NCBI GenBank assembly: GCA_963921825.1
Contig: OY997589.1
Coordinates: forward strand, 43,844,638-43,908,637
Direction: 5' to 3'
DNA: 64,000 nucleotides
DNA from: Erodium maritimum
Lineage: Eukaryota; Streptophyta; Magnoliopsida; Geraniales; Geraniaceae
Shown here: positions 24,801-32,200 of the stretch, in pieces
Layout: every line of letters starts with the position of its first letter
How positions within the stretch are numbered: the stretch's first letter is position 1
Notes under the pieces: generated by a model
Seen by the model: only the letters and a program-made list of their open reading frames with translations
Databases searched by the model: none
Told to the model about the DNA's origin: nothing
Position numbers and translations under genes: made by a program

Positions 24801-25403
24801 TATCAGGACTTGCAGAGTTACAATGTCTTGCTGTTGCCGCTAGGGAGCAACCACCTCCTTCCACAGTCGGTGCTTCTAGTGTCTATGTGATGCTTGGCCC
24901 TGATGGCAAAATATATGTTGGGCAGGTATTGAGCCTTACTCATTATTTGTTTTTATCTTTATTACACTACAGCTCATTCTTGAAATGTTAAGTAGAAGAT
25001 TTATTTTATGGAAAATCCATTAGATCATGCCATATGATGGTGAGATAGATCAAACAACCCTCAATCCCACTGAAACTTTTCGGTCTTCCTTCAATATTGT
25101 GTGGTATATTTGTATGTATTTTTAGTTGCAAATAATATCCAGGTAACTTTTATGGAATTTACTTGTTTTCAGACGGATGATCTTGACGGGAGAATTCGGA
25201 CGCATCGTTCAAAGGAAGGAATGCAGAGTGCCTCTTTTATTTACTTCACGGTGCCTGGGAAAAGCATAGCTTGTCAATTGGAAACACTACTAATAAACCA
25301 GCTACCTAACCAGGGATTCCGGCTTACAAACGTGGCTGATGGTAAGCATAGGAATTTTGGCACAAACAACCATCCCAATCCCATAGAAAGTGCCTCTATA
25401 TAG
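846..25403 (+). CDS. MSH1: MSH1, organellar MutS homolog with GIY-YIG domain (18 exons visible, 5' part outside the window)
   Basis: Joining 846-965, 1348-1395, 4756-4820, 6198-6283, 7811-7975, 9305-9414, 9515-9620, 10135-10210, 15619-15677, 16643-16710, 17890-18063, 18682-18888, 19616-19872, 19981-20124, 21488-21545, 23385-23684, 24215-24925 and 25173-25403 gives 2985 nt: 994 residues and a TAG stop, with no internal stop and every junction GT-AG. In visible numbering the mismatch-recognition motif GDFYE is at 2-6, Walker A GPNGGGKS at 624-631, Walker B LVLVDE at 699-704, the STHLH switch at 735-739, and GIY-YIG motifs YVM...YVG at 905-917 with a downstream Arg cluster and candidate catalytic Glu near 955. 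The sequence is close to Arabidopsis MSH1 (1118 aa) along its whole visible length. The family is targeted to mitochondria and plastids and suppresses ectopic recombination between short repeats; loss causes variegation and male sterility. The transit-peptide exons lie left of the window. The gene looks intact; its long introns come from transposon insertions. Confidence 0.96.
1348..1395 (+). CDS. MSH1: MSH1 exon, 48 nt
   Basis: This small exon encodes NLRQTLDDLTRNGYSV (residues 41-56), nearly identical to the Arabidopsis protein. It lies between a tctgcag acceptor and a gtgagt donor. It is too short to appear as an independent ORF. Confidence 0.92.
1650..1805 (-). pseudogene. Degenerate LINE ORF2 C-terminal fragment
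   Basis: Read on the minus strand, 1798-1723 translates to LKKVAFLTVTVIMHSIWGER followed by NLRCLKA and a stop. This resembles the IWxERN segment after the zf-RVT zinc finger at the end of plant LINE ORF2. Further bases are out of frame. It sits in the 3.36-kb MSH1 intron and is a relic. Confidence 0.45.
3110..3400 (-). repeat. Dispersed repeat with a tRNA-Met PBS-like site
   Basis: The stretch contains cgctctgataccatgttaaa, whose reverse complement includes TGGTATCAGAGC, the usual plant copia primer-binding site. The words aagctcaagtttatgggtgg and cttcaataagctt accompany it. Diverged copies occur at about 5680-5960 and 22335-22620. It is a degenerate retroelement fragment. Confidence 0.4.
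4756..4820 (+). CDS. MSH1: MSH1 exon, 65 nt
   Basis: The exon encodes CIVEEVQGPAQARSRKGRFIA and two bases of the next Gly codon. It follows a ttatag acceptor and ends at gtaatt. The preceding intron of 3.36 kb is one of the longest in the gene. Confidence 0.9.
5680..5960. repeat. Second copy of the dispersed repeat
   Basis: Text such as gctgttaggtggagaaccc, catcccccctcatgtataag and cctgataccgcgttaaattt resembles the repeat at 3110. The PBS-like site is degraded. It lies in the intron 4821-6197, in which I see nothing else. Confidence 0.35.
6198..6283 (+). CDS. MSH1: MSH1 exon, 86 nt
   Basis: The exon encodes HAHPGSPYVFGLVGVDHDL and continues to FPEPMPVV. It completes the Gly codon split by the previous intron and leaves one base for the next. 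The acceptor is attcag and the donor gtatga. Confidence 0.92.
6980..7618. mobile_element. hAT-type non-autonomous transposon, 639 bp
   Basis: The element starts CATGGTTCTAAATAAC and ends GTTATTTAAAACCTTG, imperfect inverted termini. It is flanked by a perfect 8-bp duplication GATATAAA (6972-6979 and 7619-7626), the size expected for hAT insertion. Inside are repeated 'gatctcgg' phrases at both ends, an AT-rich centre and a (TA)n run near 7098. No transposase is encoded. It sits in the MSH1 intron 6284-7810. Confidence 0.8.
7811..7975 (+). CDS. MSH1: MSH1 exon, 165 nt
   Basis: The exon encodes GISRSARGYCIVLIQETMKT through LQQDSSG (residues 107-161), including the DGLTEEALVTKLRTCRYHHL stretch shared with other plant MSH1 proteins. 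The acceptor is ctatcag and the donor gttgga. Confidence 0.92.
7976..9304 (+). other. MSH1 intron, 1.33 kb, nothing recognised
   Basis: I see only AT-rich intron sequence here, with no TIRs, ORFs of note or tandem repeats. Confidence 0.5.
9305..9414 (+). CDS. MSH1: MSH1 exon, 110 nt
   Basis: The exon encodes GTCRWGEFGEGGLLWGEC through TELLLK (residues 162-198). The RWGEFGEGGLLWGEC block is diagnostic for plant MSH1. The acceptor is tgcag and the donor gtcaat. Confidence 0.92.
9515..9620 (+). CDS. MSH1: MSH1 exon, 106 nt
   Basis: The exon encodes VKELYGLSDEVTFRNVTV through RPRPLHLGTATQI and one base of the next Gly codon. It is only 100 nt downstream of the previous exon. The following intron carries a Mutator-like MITE. 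Confidence 0.92.
9676..10086. mobile_element. Mutator-like foldback MITE, 411 bp
   Basis: The termini are GGGTTAATTGTCAAAAACTA and its complement TAGTTTTTGACAATTAACCC. The inverted repeats extend well over 100 bp each way, with repeated 'aaagttttgtccac' phrases. The 9-bp target duplication TAATATTAA is perfect (9667-9675, 10087-10095). No coding capacity. Relatives lie at 10957, 15867, 17366 and 22881. Confidence 0.88.
10135..10210 (+). CDS. MSH1: MSH1 exon, 76 nt
   Basis: The exon encodes GAIPTEGIPSLLKVLLPPTC through TGLPV and two bases of a split Gln codon. The acceptor is tttag and the donor gtaagt. The next intron is the 5.4-kb one that holds the nested transposon block. Confidence 0.92.
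10957..11237. mobile_element. Mutator-like MITE, 281 bp, nested in the MULE
   Basis: It starts GGGATAATTGTCCAAAACTA and ends AGTTTTGAACAATTATCCC. The 9-bp duplication AAAATTATT (10948-10956 and 11238-11246) is perfect. It belongs to the same 'aagttttgtccacg' family as 9676-10086 and is younger than its host MULE. Confidence 0.87.
11367..11830. other. GC-richer gene-like segment inside the MULE
   Basis: This stretch has a higher GC content than the AT-rich element around it, and short open frames on both strands. None matches a protein I recognise. Its position between MULE termini makes a captured (Pack-MULE) gene fragment possible, which is inference. Confidence 0.3.
12178..12900 (+). mobile_element. 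Internal region of a TRIM-like retroelement, + orientation, LTRs lost
   Basis: The sequence is the inverted counterpart of 14398-15238: it shares the ACTGTTC-rich block (12198-12350), phrases such as gtatgagccaatggctcc and the two gtgagggggagtgtt motifs. It ends in the polypurine tract GAGGGGGAG (12891-12899) followed by TGTTAG, the expected 3' LTR start, after which the sequence changes. The 5' LTR is missing. Confidence 0.55.
12900..14212. mobile_element. Diverged LTR related to the Gypsy LTRs at 33.3 and 37.9 kb
   Basis: The order of phrases follows the 33262 and 37864 LTRs: a 'ggcaacgaattatctctcaa' block, 'agtcctaac...ggaccctagt', 'aactttcggtttgaatccta', and near the end 'gtgggctaaaaacatctaaa' then 'tttatgtccacatta'. 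Identity is clearly lower than between those two LTRs. No internal region adjoins it, so it is a solo or truncated LTR. The left boundary is uncertain. Confidence 0.55.
14213..15435 (-). mobile_element. TRIM-like non-autonomous LTR retrotransposon, 1.2 kb
   Basis: Two direct repeats, 14213-14397 and 15252-15435 (about 185 bp each), begin tgtaaaattctgaattatta and end ...ctaaac(t/c)t(t/c)taaca on the + strand. On the minus strand they read TGTTA...TTTTACA. The PBS TGGTATCAGAGCC for initiator Met-tRNA directly abuts the LTR (15239-15251), and a GAGGGGGAG polypurine tract precedes the other LTR. The 854-bp interior codes for nothing. No matching target duplication was found, which suggests rearrangement with the + oriented arm at 12178-12900. 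Confidence 0.75.
15239..15251 (-). promoter_or_regulatory. Primer-binding site of the TRIM-like element
   Basis: The + strand reads ggctctgatacca; its complement TGGTATCAGAGCC is the standard plant PBS for initiator tRNA-Met. It touches the LTR with no spacer. Confidence 0.75.
15619..15677 (+). CDS. MSH1: MSH1 exon, 59 nt
   Basis: The exon encodes QYVRDLILNPPAHEIASTIQ when joined across the 5.4-kb intron. The acceptor is ggtcag and the donor gtgagt, with consistent phases. It lies only 91 nt after the end of the MULE-like insertion. Confidence 0.91.
15796..15840. repeat. (AAT)n microsatellite
   Basis: An uninterrupted run of aat units of about 40 bp lies in the MSH1 intron 15678-16642. Confidence 0.9.
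15867..16010. mobile_element. Left end of a Mutator-like MITE (fragment)
   Basis: It begins gggttaattgcaaaaagtta and contains 'attgtccacgcttttaaact', the wording of the 9676 family. I could not find the opposite end, so it appears truncated. The right limit is approximate. Confidence 0.45.
16293..16480. mobile_element. hAT-type MITE, 188 bp
   Basis: The inverted ends are TAGGGGTGGGCA and TGCCCACCCCTA. Flanks ctgatttt (16285-16292) and ctgattgt (16481-16488) agree at 7 of 8 positions, the hAT duplication length. The interior is GC-rich with 'ccggtg' repeats. It is non-coding. Confidence 0.78.
16643..16710 (+). CDS. MSH1: MSH1 exon, 68 nt
   Basis: The exon encodes ATCKLMSSITCSIPDFTC through VSSAK (residues 279-301). 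The acceptor is ttggcag and the donor gttgta. A Mutator-like MITE begins about 75 nt into the following intron. Confidence 0.91.
16785..17137. mobile_element. Mutator-like MITE, 353 bp, of a different family
   Basis: Inverted termini GGGGTTACTCCATGTC and GACATGGAGTTCTTTC share the ACTCCATGTC core. The 9-bp duplication TTAAATAAA is perfect at 16776-16784 and 17138-17146. It contains near-repeats of 'ataacgaaa(aa)ggtttacg'. It lies in the MSH1 intron 16711-17889. Confidence 0.78.
17366..17733. mobile_element. Mutator-like MITE, 368 bp, older copy
   Basis: The left end gggttaattgctaaaaacta mirrors the right end tagtttttagcaattaacc. Repeated phrases around 'gaccacagtactttttaatg' fill the centre. 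The flanking 9-mers are AT-rich and do not match cleanly, so the insertion is probably older than its relative at 9676. Confidence 0.7.
17890..18063 (+). CDS. MSH1: MSH1 exon, 174 nt
   Basis: The exon encodes LVKLLELREANHIEFCRIKN through DPTWVATGLKIDFDTF (residues 302-359), in phase 0. It belongs to the core/lever region of the MutS fold by position. The acceptor is gtgcag and the donor gtaagt. Confidence 0.93.
18682..18888 (+). CDS. MSH1: MSH1 exon, 207 nt
   Basis: The exon encodes VNECKQASVRIAEIISLDDE through AEVDRAAEALSLA (residues 360-428), in phase 0. The ESSWKGRVKRIHIE block matches the family. The acceptor is ctccag and the donor gtaagt. Confidence 0.93.
19616..19872 (+). CDS. MSH1: MSH1 exon, 257 nt
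   Basis: The exon encodes VTEDFFPIISRIKATTAP through VNEALS and two bases of a split Arg codon. GGPKGEILYARDNEAVWFKG and KKVGEEWFTT are strongly conserved in plant MSH1. The acceptor is atgtag and the donor gtgtgc. Confidence 0.93.
19981..20124 (+). CDS. MSH1: MSH1 exon, 144 nt; its 3' end is copied downstream
   Basis: The exon encodes RYHEAGAKAKLRVLELLREL through FCHV and two bases of a Ser codon completed by the next exon. Its last 29 nt and the donor gttaga are part of a 108-bp perfect tandem duplication (20096-20311). A second copy of the same donor therefore lies 108 nt downstream. Use of that copy would read into an in-frame TAG at 20171-20173. Confidence 0.92.
20096..20311 (+). repeat. 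Perfect 2 x 108-bp tandem duplication across an MSH1 exon-intron border
   Basis: Copies 20096-20203 and 20204-20311 are identical by eye. Each holds the last 29 nt of the coding exon that ends at 20124, its GT donor and 79 nt of intron. The duplication length is a multiple of three. The lack of any difference suggests a very recent event. Confidence 0.93.
20939..21360 (+). mobile_element. LTR and partial interior of the TRIM-like family
   Basis: It starts tgttagagcttagtttattt, the LTR start seen on the minus strand at 15435, and runs through 'cctatataaagggatgctct' to an end near 21116. Interior wording follows: 'gtatgagccaatggct' and 'aaccgttattgggtattgtg'. The PBS directly after the LTR reads tggtctcc and is degraded. 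The 3' LTR is missing. It lies in the MSH1 intron 20125-21487. Confidence 0.6.
21488..21545 (+). CDS. MSH1: MSH1 exon, 58 nt
   Basis: The exon encodes EGRRRNWVFPTLVASNTSK after a split Ser codon. It matches EGRRRKWVFPTLV of Arabidopsis. The acceptor is tctcag and the donor gtagta. Confidence 0.9.
21641..22310. repeat. Diverged tandem duplication, unit about 329 bp
   Basis: The sequence starting agttttcgtgggatacaaat at 21641 recurs at 21970. Long shared stretches such as 'agtgcatcccatgcgtaggt' and 'gtgtcattgaagtccttgtc' follow, with scattered differences and one short insertion. It is intronic and non-coding. Confidence 0.8.
22335..22620. repeat. Third copy of the dispersed PBS-like repeat
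   Basis: Text such as aaactcaagcttaagctaat and 'cctgctctgatatgatgcta' parallels the repeat at 3110-3400. The PBS-like word is mutated. A run of nine C residues starts near 22342. Confidence 0.35.
22881..23272. mobile_element. Mutator-like MITE, 392 bp
   Basis: It starts GGGCTAATTGTCAAAAAGTG and ends CACTTTTTAACAATTAAACC. The 9-bp duplication TTCATTCCA is perfect (22872-22880 and 23273-23281). It has the 'aaagttttgtccac' wording of the 9676 family. It ends 112 nt before the Walker A exon. Confidence 0.85.
23385..23684 (+). CDS. MSH1: MSH1 exon carrying Walker A
   Basis: This 300-nt exon encodes DVKSLDEAHEMKMVGLSPYW through YDSPTDGKSSFQ (residues 582-681). The ATP-binding P-loop GPNGGGKSSLL starts at 23511. 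The acceptor is tgtag and the donor gtacac, in phase 0. Confidence 0.95.
23829..24056. repeat. Intronic minisatellite-like repeat
   Basis: The phrase ccttgtgctgatatatgatt recurs with variation about four times, each followed by 'atatcctg(a/g)tatttaga'. Spacing varies between roughly 40 and 70 bp, so the array is irregular. Confidence 0.6.
24215..24925 (+). CDS. MSH1: MSH1 exon: Walker B, switch and start of GIY-YIG
   Basis: This 711-nt exon, the longest, encodes residues 682-918. It holds Walker B LVLVDEICRGTE, the STHLH switch, the family block GVCRESLAFETAKREG, a variable charged linker (about 780-885) and the first half of the GIY-YIG domain, SSVYVMLGPDGKIYVGQ. The acceptor is tttcag and the donor gtattg. 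Confidence 0.95.
25173..25403 (+). CDS. MSH1: MSH1 last exon: rest of GIY-YIG and stop
   Basis: The terminal exon encodes TDDLDGRIRTHRSKEG through NFGTNNHPNPIESASI and the TAG stop at 25401-25403. It holds the Arg-rich helix and the conserved Glu of ACQLETLLINQL, the expected metal-binding residue of GIY-YIG nucleases. The acceptor is ttttcag. Confidence 0.94.
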   Translation, partial: TDDLDGRIRTHRSKEGMQSASFIYFTVPGKSIACQLETLLINQLPNQGFRLTNVADGKHRNFGTNNHPNPIESASI

Positions 25404-26290
25404 TTTTGTTGGTAGTGGTTGAGTGGAGCGGCCTTAGAAGTAGCCATTTTGTTTTTGATATCAGCTGCTTCTCAGTGAAGTCCAATTGCCACCCATTGGA
25501 TGTAAGGTTAAGTTCTGTCATGTCATGTCATGTACAGGTGTTTATACTTCAGACCGTTTAGGCATATTTTAGTCTAAAATATTTTGAGAGCCGTACTTGG
25601 AGACTTGCAGTAGCTGACTTGTGTAGCCAAGAGTCATTAAAGGCTTTCGATGGCAGCAAGGATGATGTTGCTCGTACTCATTTATATAAAATCCGACAAG
25701 TTATCTTTCATGGATAGATTATTGCCCAGGAAATGTTTTCTTTGAAACGCTTGGCTTGAGCATACCATCAGGGGATGAACTTATTTAGGAGAAACTAAGG
25801 GCATGTACATTATTTTTTATTATAAAAAAGGCATCTTTATCGTGTGGTTCTTTATAGGAGTTCCGATACCTTAACACTGTTTTGAGGAATCGTTTCCAAA
25901 ATTTGTTGATTTTCACATTGTTTGGATTTTTGTAGAGTTCTTCATGAATTTTTGTCTGTTGACTAAATAATTAATATTGTTTTGTTCATTAATTAAATAC
26001 TGAAATAAAACAGAAGTATAACAAATAACACTAGAAAAATAACCACTATTATTATTTTGAATTATAAAACAAATTCAAACAACTAACAAATCCAACTATT
26101 ATATTGAGGACAAATCGGATAGAAACTCTTTTCCTCTTAAAAATTGTAAGAGCCTATATTAACTACACAAGTCTACAATCAAGCATTTACCACGATGCCA
26201 CGTCGCCGCCCCAAGACATCCAAAAATCATGCACAATTCTTCCAAAAGCTAGGATATAATTGTAATAACATGGTGTCATGTGAATAAATG
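25404..26290. other. MSH1 3' flank
   Basis: The first few hundred bases should hold the 3' UTR and poly-A site, but I see no single clear signal. A short (gtcat)3 run lies near 25518. The rest is ordinary AT-rich sequence. Confidence 0.4.
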
Positions 26291-27836
26291 TCTATTTTTT
26301 TTCTTGACCAATTCACTAATTTAATCATTATCGTTTTGTTCCAACTCTAATTAGTTTCAAACTTGTGCCAATATTTTTGCTTTTCTAAAGGTTATCTATC
26401 AAATAACATATTGAATACATTCGATGCACAATTTTTTTTATATATATCAGAATGATAAAATTAATATTGTTAATAAATCTTCAATGATAAATGTTTTGTA
26501 TCGAGGTGATAAATATATTGTTTAATATTGATAAAAAATAAATGTACTGATGTGATAAAAAATAAGTGATAGTGTGATAAAAATCATGTTCAATTTTAAT
26601 AATGAGGTGATAAACTAGAGTAATGTTGATAAAAATTATGGGGATAATTCCATCTTAGTACCTTAGAACTTTTAGATTTCATTTAGAGTATTGTCACCTC
26701 GGTACCATGACTTTTCATTGTATCATTTTAATATCCAGCGTTTAATTTTCCATCCAATGTTGTTAACTTTCCTTCCAATGAATGTCTAATGTCTAAAATA
26801 CCCCTCACTAACTATCGAATTTTCAAAACATTACCATTGACTCCTACAAACATGAATTGTCAATGATACCCTTTCTAATTTTTAAATTTACAAAATTTAC
26901 CATTAAAACTTTATTTTAATTTTTTTTTCATTAAATATCTTTTGTTAATATGTTTTTATTTTCAGAAATTCTTTATAAATTATATTTTAATTTTAGGGAA
27001 AACTACAAATGCATACATACCCTTAAGTTGGCACGATTAACTGATATTTACCCTACAACTCGTAACCAAAAACCCCTTCCGTCTAATTTTTCATCCATTT
27101 TTTGTATTTAAAAAAAAAAAACCAAAATACCCTTAGTTATACAACCTAAATCCAACCATACCTTTCAAATAATTACGAAAATGCAATTAGTTATTTACGA
27201 AAATACCATTATGACTAACTTCAAAATTTCTTATATCTCTTTTATTAATATTGTTTTATATATTTGTTAAAATAATTAAAAATTCTTGATCAATTTTTTA
27301 AAATTTTTTATTTACAATTTTTTATAGAACTAATTAGTGTTTATTTTATAAAAAAAACTGTTTTATTTTATACAAAAAAATATTTTAAAAAATAAGTTTT
27401 ATTTTTTAAAATCGATTTTTATCTTTAAAAAAAAATCAGTTTTTATTTTTCAAAACAATTTTATTTTATTTAAAAAAAATCTATTTTATATTTTTAATTA
27501 AATATATATTCTAAAAAATATTCAAGGGAGCCTAAACCCTAATCTAACACAACCCCTCTCTCCCCTTTGCTCTGCCGCCCCATCTCTTCTCTCCTTTCTC
27601 TCTTTTTCAACCTCGCACAAACCCATCTCCACGCTGAGAAACCGAAACACTAATTCGGTATCGATACCATACCATACGACGTCACCTCACCACCACAACA
27701 TAGCAGGGAGGCGATGAATCGGCCCACTGAAACCCACCCCAAACACCGAACAACAAACCCGACACCAAGACAAAGCTTCAACAAAGGGATCTTCGTCGGA
27801 CAAACAACGAGACCCCACAACAGTGCTAGAGCTTTA
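26290..27836. repeat. AT-rich transposon debris, solo LTR inserted at its right
   Basis: At 26296-26450 the wording 'ttgaccaattcactaattta' and 'gtttcaaacttgtgccaata' matches the arms of the foldback element at 62034-63285. It is followed by 'gataaa' repeats as in that element. At 26650-26850 and 27000-27500 there are MULE-type phrases ('aaaatacccctcactaac') and poly-A/T runs like those at 60.55-60.83 kb. No boundaries could be fixed. CT-rich sequence follows to 27836. Confidence 0.5.
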
Positions 27837-28565
27837 TGTAAGAACCGCCCCCGGTCGAACTGGTGAAATTTGGCAAAAGTTGACTCTCCGCCGGAAAAGT
27901 CAACCGATGACTCCATGAGTCATTCGGGACCATTCCGGGACCCAATAAGCTTAGCCTTCGTTACGGTTAGCTTAGTTGGGTCGTTTCCTTTCAAATGAGT
28001 ACTTTTGCGAAAAAGTCAAATCCGAGTCACCGGGGTCGAAATAAGGCGTTTATCGAATTAAATAATTGGGCTGCGATATTTTTGGGTAAAGGTGGACCCC
28101 ACATGGACACATGTCCATGAGTCTTGGAGGAGAAGAAAAGGGTGAGAAAAAGACCCAATTACCCTCATTTTTGGGTCTAAAGAGGAAAGGGACTAAATGA
28201 GGCTTTTTAGGCATTTCTATTCCAGGTTAAAGGACACACATGAGCCAAACTTCAGCCATTTCTTCTTGTTTGGCCGAAATACACAAGGGAGAGAGAGAGA
28301 GTGGAGCTCCATTGCTTGAAGAAGAAGAAAGGGAGGAAAAAGGAGACTTTTTGCTTGATTTCTCCACCAAAATCTATCATTCTTCCATATTTCTCATCCT
28401 TTCTTCATTTCCCAAGGTAAACTCTCAATCAAATCTAATTTTGATGAACTTTGGGTTGTGGGTTTGGTAGAAATTGCATGAACTAGGCTTGAGTTTATGG
28501 GTTTGAGGTTTGTCATGATTAAATGAATGATTTGTGGAGAAAAATGGAGGATTATGTTGGAGATG

Positions 28566-29877
28566 GATTGAGTTTTGTTGTTTTGATGAAACCCAACCTT
28601 GGGTATTGAGGTTTTGGGGTTTTTGGGACTGAATTGGGAGGTTTTGAAGGTTAACAATGGAGTTTTTGAGCTTTGGATTCGTGGGGACGAAGTTGAGGGA
28701 AGAAGAAGAAGGAGGCTGCCCAGTGTGGCACGGAAAGGGCCTCTGGTCGGCCCTCTGAGGGGCACGGAGAAGGCCTCTGGCCGACCCTCTGAGGGGCACG
28801 GAGAGGGCCTCTGACCGGCCCGGAATGGGCCTTGTTCCGGCCTGGTTTACTATACGGTCCGTGCTTTCTTGTCAGGGGTAATTTGAGTGTTTTCTCTTTA
28901 AACCACCCTTGAATTATTATTGATTCTCGTATTACTTTGTGATCTTAGATGTGGTTCCCGATCACGGCGGAGGAGGCTACTAGGCGACTCGTGGTTGCTC
29001 GTGTTGGATAGCGGTTGAGGTAGGGAAAAGTAGCGAATACCGGTTTAATTATGGAAAGTTACTAGAATGCATATAGGATATGAATAACCGAAATAATTGT
29101 AGAATCACATGTAGGATATGAATAACTAGGGCGGTCGTTTAACATATGGAACCACTTGCGGGCCATGTCGTGCCCGTAAGTGTGGGACTTGCTGTGCTGT
29201 AGAATCACATGTGGGCCAGGTCGTGCCCGTAGGATTGAGTTTTGTTGTTTTGATGAAACCCAACCTTGGGTATTGAGGTTTTGGGGTTTTTGGGACTGAA
29301 TTTGGAGGTTTTGAAGGTTAACAATGGAGTTTTTGAGCTTTGGATTTGTGGGGACGAAGTTGAGGGAAGAAGAAGAAGGAGGCTGCCCAGTGTGGCACGG
29401 AAAGGGCCTTTGGTCGGCCCTCTGAGGGGCACGGAGAGGGCCTCTGACCGGCCCTCTGAGCGGCCCGGAATGGGCCTTGTTCCGGCCTGGTTTACTATAC
29501 GGTCCGTGCTTTCTTGTCAGGGGTAATTTGGGTGTTTTCTCTTTAAACCACCCTTGAATTATTATTGATTCTCGTATTACTTTGTGATCTTAGATGTGGT
29601 TCCCGATCACGGCGGAGGAGGCTACTAGGCGACTCGTGGTTGCTCGTGTTGGATAGCGGTTGAGGTAGGGAAAAGTAGCGAATACCGGTTTAATTATGGA
29701 AAGTTACTAAAATGCATATAGGATATGAATAACCGAAATAATTGTAGAATCACGTGTAGGATATGAATAACTAGGGTAGTCGTTTAACATATGGAACCAC
29801 TTGCGGGCCATGTCGTGTCTGTAAGTGTAGGACTTGCTGTGCTGTAGAATCACATGTGGGCCAGGTCATGCCCGTAG
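28566..29877. repeat. 667-bp tandem duplication inside the solo LTR
   Basis: The block starting gattgagttttgttgttttg at 28566 is repeated from 29233, with only small differences, to about 29877. The first unit has an extra copy of a 'ggcacggag(a/g)gcctctg' submotif. Both copies include 'gtttactatacggtccgtgc'. Confidence 0.88.
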
Positions 29878-30059
29878 GATTGTAATGTTTGATATGTGGT
29901 ATGTTCCGTTGTAAATTAAGGATCAGGATATGCTATGAGAACGTGGTGAATGTTAGTGTGAGTTACTGTCTTGTGATATGATCGGGTGAATGATAGACCA
30001 ATGTGGTGTGTTCGGTAAGATTTGTTCGGTATGGTATGCTGGTATGATATATTTGAGGA

Positions 30060-30330
30060 TGATGTTCCGGGCCGATATCTATACCGTGGAGGATTCCGTT
30101 ATAGGATATCTAGGCTGAGGATGGTGTTCTGGTACGATATCTATACCGTATAGGATTCCGGTATAGGATATCTAGGCCGAGGATAGGTTCCGGTGCGATA
30201 TCTGTGCCGTAGAGGATTCCGGTACAGGATATCTAGAGCCGAGGATGGTGTTCCAGAGTAATGTCTATACCGTAGAGGATTCCGGTATAGGGTACCTAGG
30301 CCGATGCTGAGTTTCCGGTATGGTATGTGT
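30060..30330. repeat. About 60-bp tandem repeats in the solo LTR
   Basis: Four to five imperfect units carry 'gatatctataccgtagagga' and 'ttccggtataggatatctag'. They are diverged from one another. Confidence 0.75.
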
Positions 30331-31179
30331 GTTGTGATTTGTACCCCGTGCTACGGAAAGATACCCGACCGACGGAGGATTCCGGTTCGCTATGTTATGA
30401 GTTGCACCCCGATGCTGTGTGTTCCGGGAAGATATCTAGGCCGATGTTGAGTTCGGTACGATATGGTTGAGCCGGGCTATGGAAGCCGGCGCATTGCTCT
30501 GGGACACCTAGTATGTAAGTGGTTGCTAATGATATTACTCTGTGCGTTGATCTGTTTTGGTTTGTTGTGGTACATATGCCTGTTATGTGATCCTCTGTGA
30601 TTTTGAATACTTTTATATCTGAATTCAGTGTATTGTTGTGTGAGTTCACACATGTGGATAGTTGTGAGCTAACTGTGGTCGTAACCCAATGAGAATTGTT
30701 TAGGTGTCGGGTGCTAAGAGCATAGTAGAGGAGAAATGTCAGAGTGTCGGTTCAGTATCGAGTTTGATTTATGAGTGGCTCCCGAGTGGGGTCAAGCGTT
30801 GTCTTTGGGCTACTTGTTTAAATGATTCTTGTTATTGCCTTTCGAGTAATTGTTCACTCCCTTTACTACTTTTTCCTACTGAGCGAAAGCTCACCCCCTT
30901 TTCTACTGTTCTACAGGTTTTGATCGCGATTTGATTTAGAGGATGTCTCGGAGCTTGGAAGCTTAGCGAGAGTCCTAGTTTGGGTGGTCTAGAGACATAC
31001 TTTCCTTTTGTACTAAACTTCTTATTACTTGGATTTCGAGCATTTGACTCTTGTTGTCGATATTATTGGTTTGAACTTAATTTTGGAGTTTATTTCATTT
31101 AAGTATTTTCTCTCTTTATTATTAGTTTTAGCTCACGTCTCGAGTCCGGTCAAAACGGGATTTGGGGCGTGACACTTTA

Positions 31180-32200
31180 GGTTTTTGATTTTCCAGATTT
31201 TAAATTTTATTGATTTTTATGATTTTGTTAATTTGTCGTAGGAGCTACTTGGGTTTTGACCAAAACATTAGTTTTTTTTCAAGTAGAGTATTGCCATGCT
31301 TGATAAATTTTTGGGTTTTGTAAACAACGATTTGGACCAACTTCCCGGGGATGGCACTCCGGACATGTTGCTCCAGATATGTGAATTTGTTTTTTTCTAT
31401 TTTTGAAAAATAATAAAAATGACATTGGGATATGGATAAAACAAAATAATAAAATAAACAGAATTAAAAGGAAAAAAAGATAATGTCAAAAAAAAAAGGA
31501 AAAAAAGATACAAGAAATAAAATGTAAAATAAAAGAAATAAAAAAGAATTAAAGGTAATAAAATAAAAAGAATTAAAGATAATATACATTTTTTAATTAA
31601 AATCTGTTTTAAAAATAAAACTGATTTTTTAATAATAAAACTTAATTTTTAAAAATAAATTTTAGTTTTTAATAATAAAACCTAGTTTTAAAAATAAAGC
31701 TGAAAAATGTAAAAATAAAACTGAAAATTTTAAAAATAAAATTGCATTCAAATAATAAAAATTGATATTTCAAATAAAAATTGAGAATTTTAAAAATAAA
31801 ACTGATTTTTGAAAATTAAAATTGATTTAATATTGAATTTAGAAAATGAAAATGAGAAAAAGGTAACAGAATCTAGGGGTGCTCACCGGATGGGGATCCT
31901 GCCCGGTTGAACAATACCCGGACCCGACCGGCTTTGAGTGGTATGAGGTTGAAGTTACCGGACCCGGACCCGAAAGTAAACGGGTGGTCCGGGTTTTAAG
32001 GCCGGGCGGGTGGACGGTAATGGTCTATTCATGCAAAGAATTGAATGTGCTTAATTAACAATTAATGAATGTAATAAATAAAATACTCGGTTTGTGGGTC
32101 ACCATACACAATGGACAATGCCATGATTATATAATATAATATTAAAATATGTTAAATTGCTTAGTCATACTCTCCTGACTTGAGAAGAACTTATTATATT
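31180..32200. other. AT-rich low-complexity region with a hAT-like end
   Basis: 31395-31860 is A-rich, with many 'aaaataaaactg' type words. At 31876 'taggggtgctcaccggatgg' resembles a hAT terminus and is followed by GC-rich 'cccggacccg' text, but no second end was found. No gene seen. Confidence 0.45.

Larger units (their letters stand above)
27837..31174 (+). mobile_element. Solo LTR, 3.3 kb
   Basis: The segment starts TGTAAGAACCGCCC and ends GGGGCGTGACA, obeying TG...CA. It is flanked by the perfect 5-bp duplication CTTTA (27832-27836 and 31175-31179). No internal region is present, as expected after LTR-LTR recombination. It contains a 667-bp tandem duplication and a 60-bp tandem array. 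A related LTR-like sequence surrounds the Gypsy element at 33262-39274. Confidence 0.8.
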
